IMG/VR virus record: IMGVR_UViG_3300037070_002618
Span: 1 to 20,434 of that record
DNA from: a virus
Reading direction: 5' to 3' (one strand)
Length of the DNA: 20,434 bases
The translations under genes were made by a program, and so were the position numbers. The notes under the pieces are model-generated. The model searched no databases and had not been told where the DNA came from. It saw only the letters and a list, made by a program, of their open reading frames with translations. This document shows positions 20,252 through 20,434 of the stretch, piece by piece. Numbering within the stretch: position 1 is the stretch's first letter; the number at the start of each line of letters is the position of its first letter.

Positions 20252-20282
20252 GTCGATTTCCTCCTTGTAGGAATCGGCCACG

Positions 20283-20310
20283 CCACGGGCTGTTAGAAGC
20301 AGCGCCGTGG
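20283..20310. promoter_or_regulatory. Stable hairpin in the HNH gene leader
   Basis: CCACGGGCTG (20283-20292) and CAGCGCCGTGG (20300-20310) form a 10-bp stem with one bulged G and a 7-nt loop (TTAGAAG); a further G-C pair extends it at 20282/20311. It lies between the predicted minus-strand promoter and the HNH ribosome site, without a T tract, so it is not an intrinsic terminator. It could limit translation or be a cleavage-recognition structure of the HNH protein; both are inference. Confidence 0.5.
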
Positions 20311-20322
20311 CAATTCTATTGG

Positions 20323-20340
20323 TGGTTATATTATACCACG
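20323..20340 (-). promoter_or_regulatory. Extended -10 promoter with near-palindrome upstream of HNH gene
   Basis: On the minus strand TGGTATAAT (20338-20330) is a perfect TGN-extended consensus -10. A weak -35 (TGGCCA, 16-base spacer) lies upstream. The -10 sits inside the near-palindrome GTGGTTATATTATACCAC (20323-20340), which could be an operator for a dimeric repressor. It is the best promoter in the window. Confidence 0.65.
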
Positions 20341-20350
20341 AGGAGGACTT

Positions 20351-20434
20351 GTGGCCATATCGTTTTTGATGCAACAGGCGCTCAGCACAGCGCCGGACTT
20401 TAACGCACAGACCAATGCCATCGTGCAGCGAGAC
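20351..20434 (+). CDS. Start of next structural gene (3'-truncated by window edge)
   Basis: GTG at 20351 has AGGAGG (20341-20346) four bases upstream and opens a frame MAISFLMQQALSTAPDFNAQTNAIVQRD that is still open at the end of the window (28 codons). An in-frame ATG at 20369 is the alternative. Too little is visible to assign a family; being the gene after the tail fibre it is most likely another tail protein or the first gene of the lysis/late end. Its ribosome site overlaps the start side of the HNH promoter palindrome. Confidence 0.6.
   Translation, partial: MAISFLMQQALSTAPDFNAQTNAIVQRD

Noticed and set aside
20289-20297. A third remnant of the repeat element (GGCTGTTAG-like stretch in the HNH leader)
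   Set aside because: Only one heptamer is present and it is explained by the local hairpin; a nine-base match is not rare enough in 20 kb on two strands.
1-20434. tRNA or rRNA genes
   Set aside because: No cloverleaf with the conserved T-arm (GGTTCRANTCC) or rRNA-like stretch was recognised on either strand by eye.

Overview
The window is the structural (late) module of a tailed bacteriophage or prophage with siphovirus-type gene order. The DNA is moderately GC-rich (roughly mid to high 50s by eye), genes are tightly packed, and nearly all lie on the + strand with stop/start overlaps (ATGA, TAATG, TAGTG). No integrase, attachment site, lysis gene or host chromosomal gene is visible, so prophage and free virus cannot be told apart. 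The host is probably an uncultivated bacterium. Chloroflexota is possible from the style of the reverse-strand cargo genes and tail proteins, but this is a weak inference.

Layout: the 3' part of a DUF1073-type portal gene (2-802), two small genes, a head-morphogenesis protein with a cysteine cluster (1318-2007) and a 64-residue gene, closed by a strong intrinsic terminator (2223-2265). Then come a DUF2213-type protease fused to a scaffold with two internal in-frame starts (2290-3483), head decoration protein (3486-3971), HK97-fold major capsid protein (3982-5013), a small linker protein, head-tail adaptor, gp10-like neck protein, tail terminator and two tail-tube-like proteins (6592-7323, 7340-7744). 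The tail assembly chaperone pair (7744-8330) carries a canonical GGGAAAC -1 slippery site followed by a GC-rich stem.

The operon is then interrupted by a reverse-strand cargo cassette (8327-9291): two small membrane-anchored proteins behind their own promoter and a 5' hairpin that looks like an attenuator. Tail genes resume with the tape measure (9391-11670), a small AT-richer gene, a distal-tail-like protein, a baseplate hub-like protein, a protein with a chitin/cellulose-binding-like module, a related small protein and a 1369-residue tail fibre (15401-19510). After the fibre lie a tiny ORF, a reverse-strand HNH endonuclease with its own promoter (19592-20251), and the first 28 codons of the next structural gene (20351 to the edge).

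The most unusual signal is a pair of inverted-repeat elements built from the heptamer GCTGTTR (reverse complement YAACAGC). One (about 14918-15394) encloses a four-helix-bundle protein of the 23S rRNA intervening-sequence family on the reverse strand, with its own promoter; the end of that gene is encoded by the repeat itself. The other (12306-12383) is a 78-bp copy without a gene. Both sit exactly at stop/start junctions of tail genes. They look like a non-autonomous mobile element family that has colonised a phage late operon, comparable in architecture to the intervening sequences of 23S rRNA.
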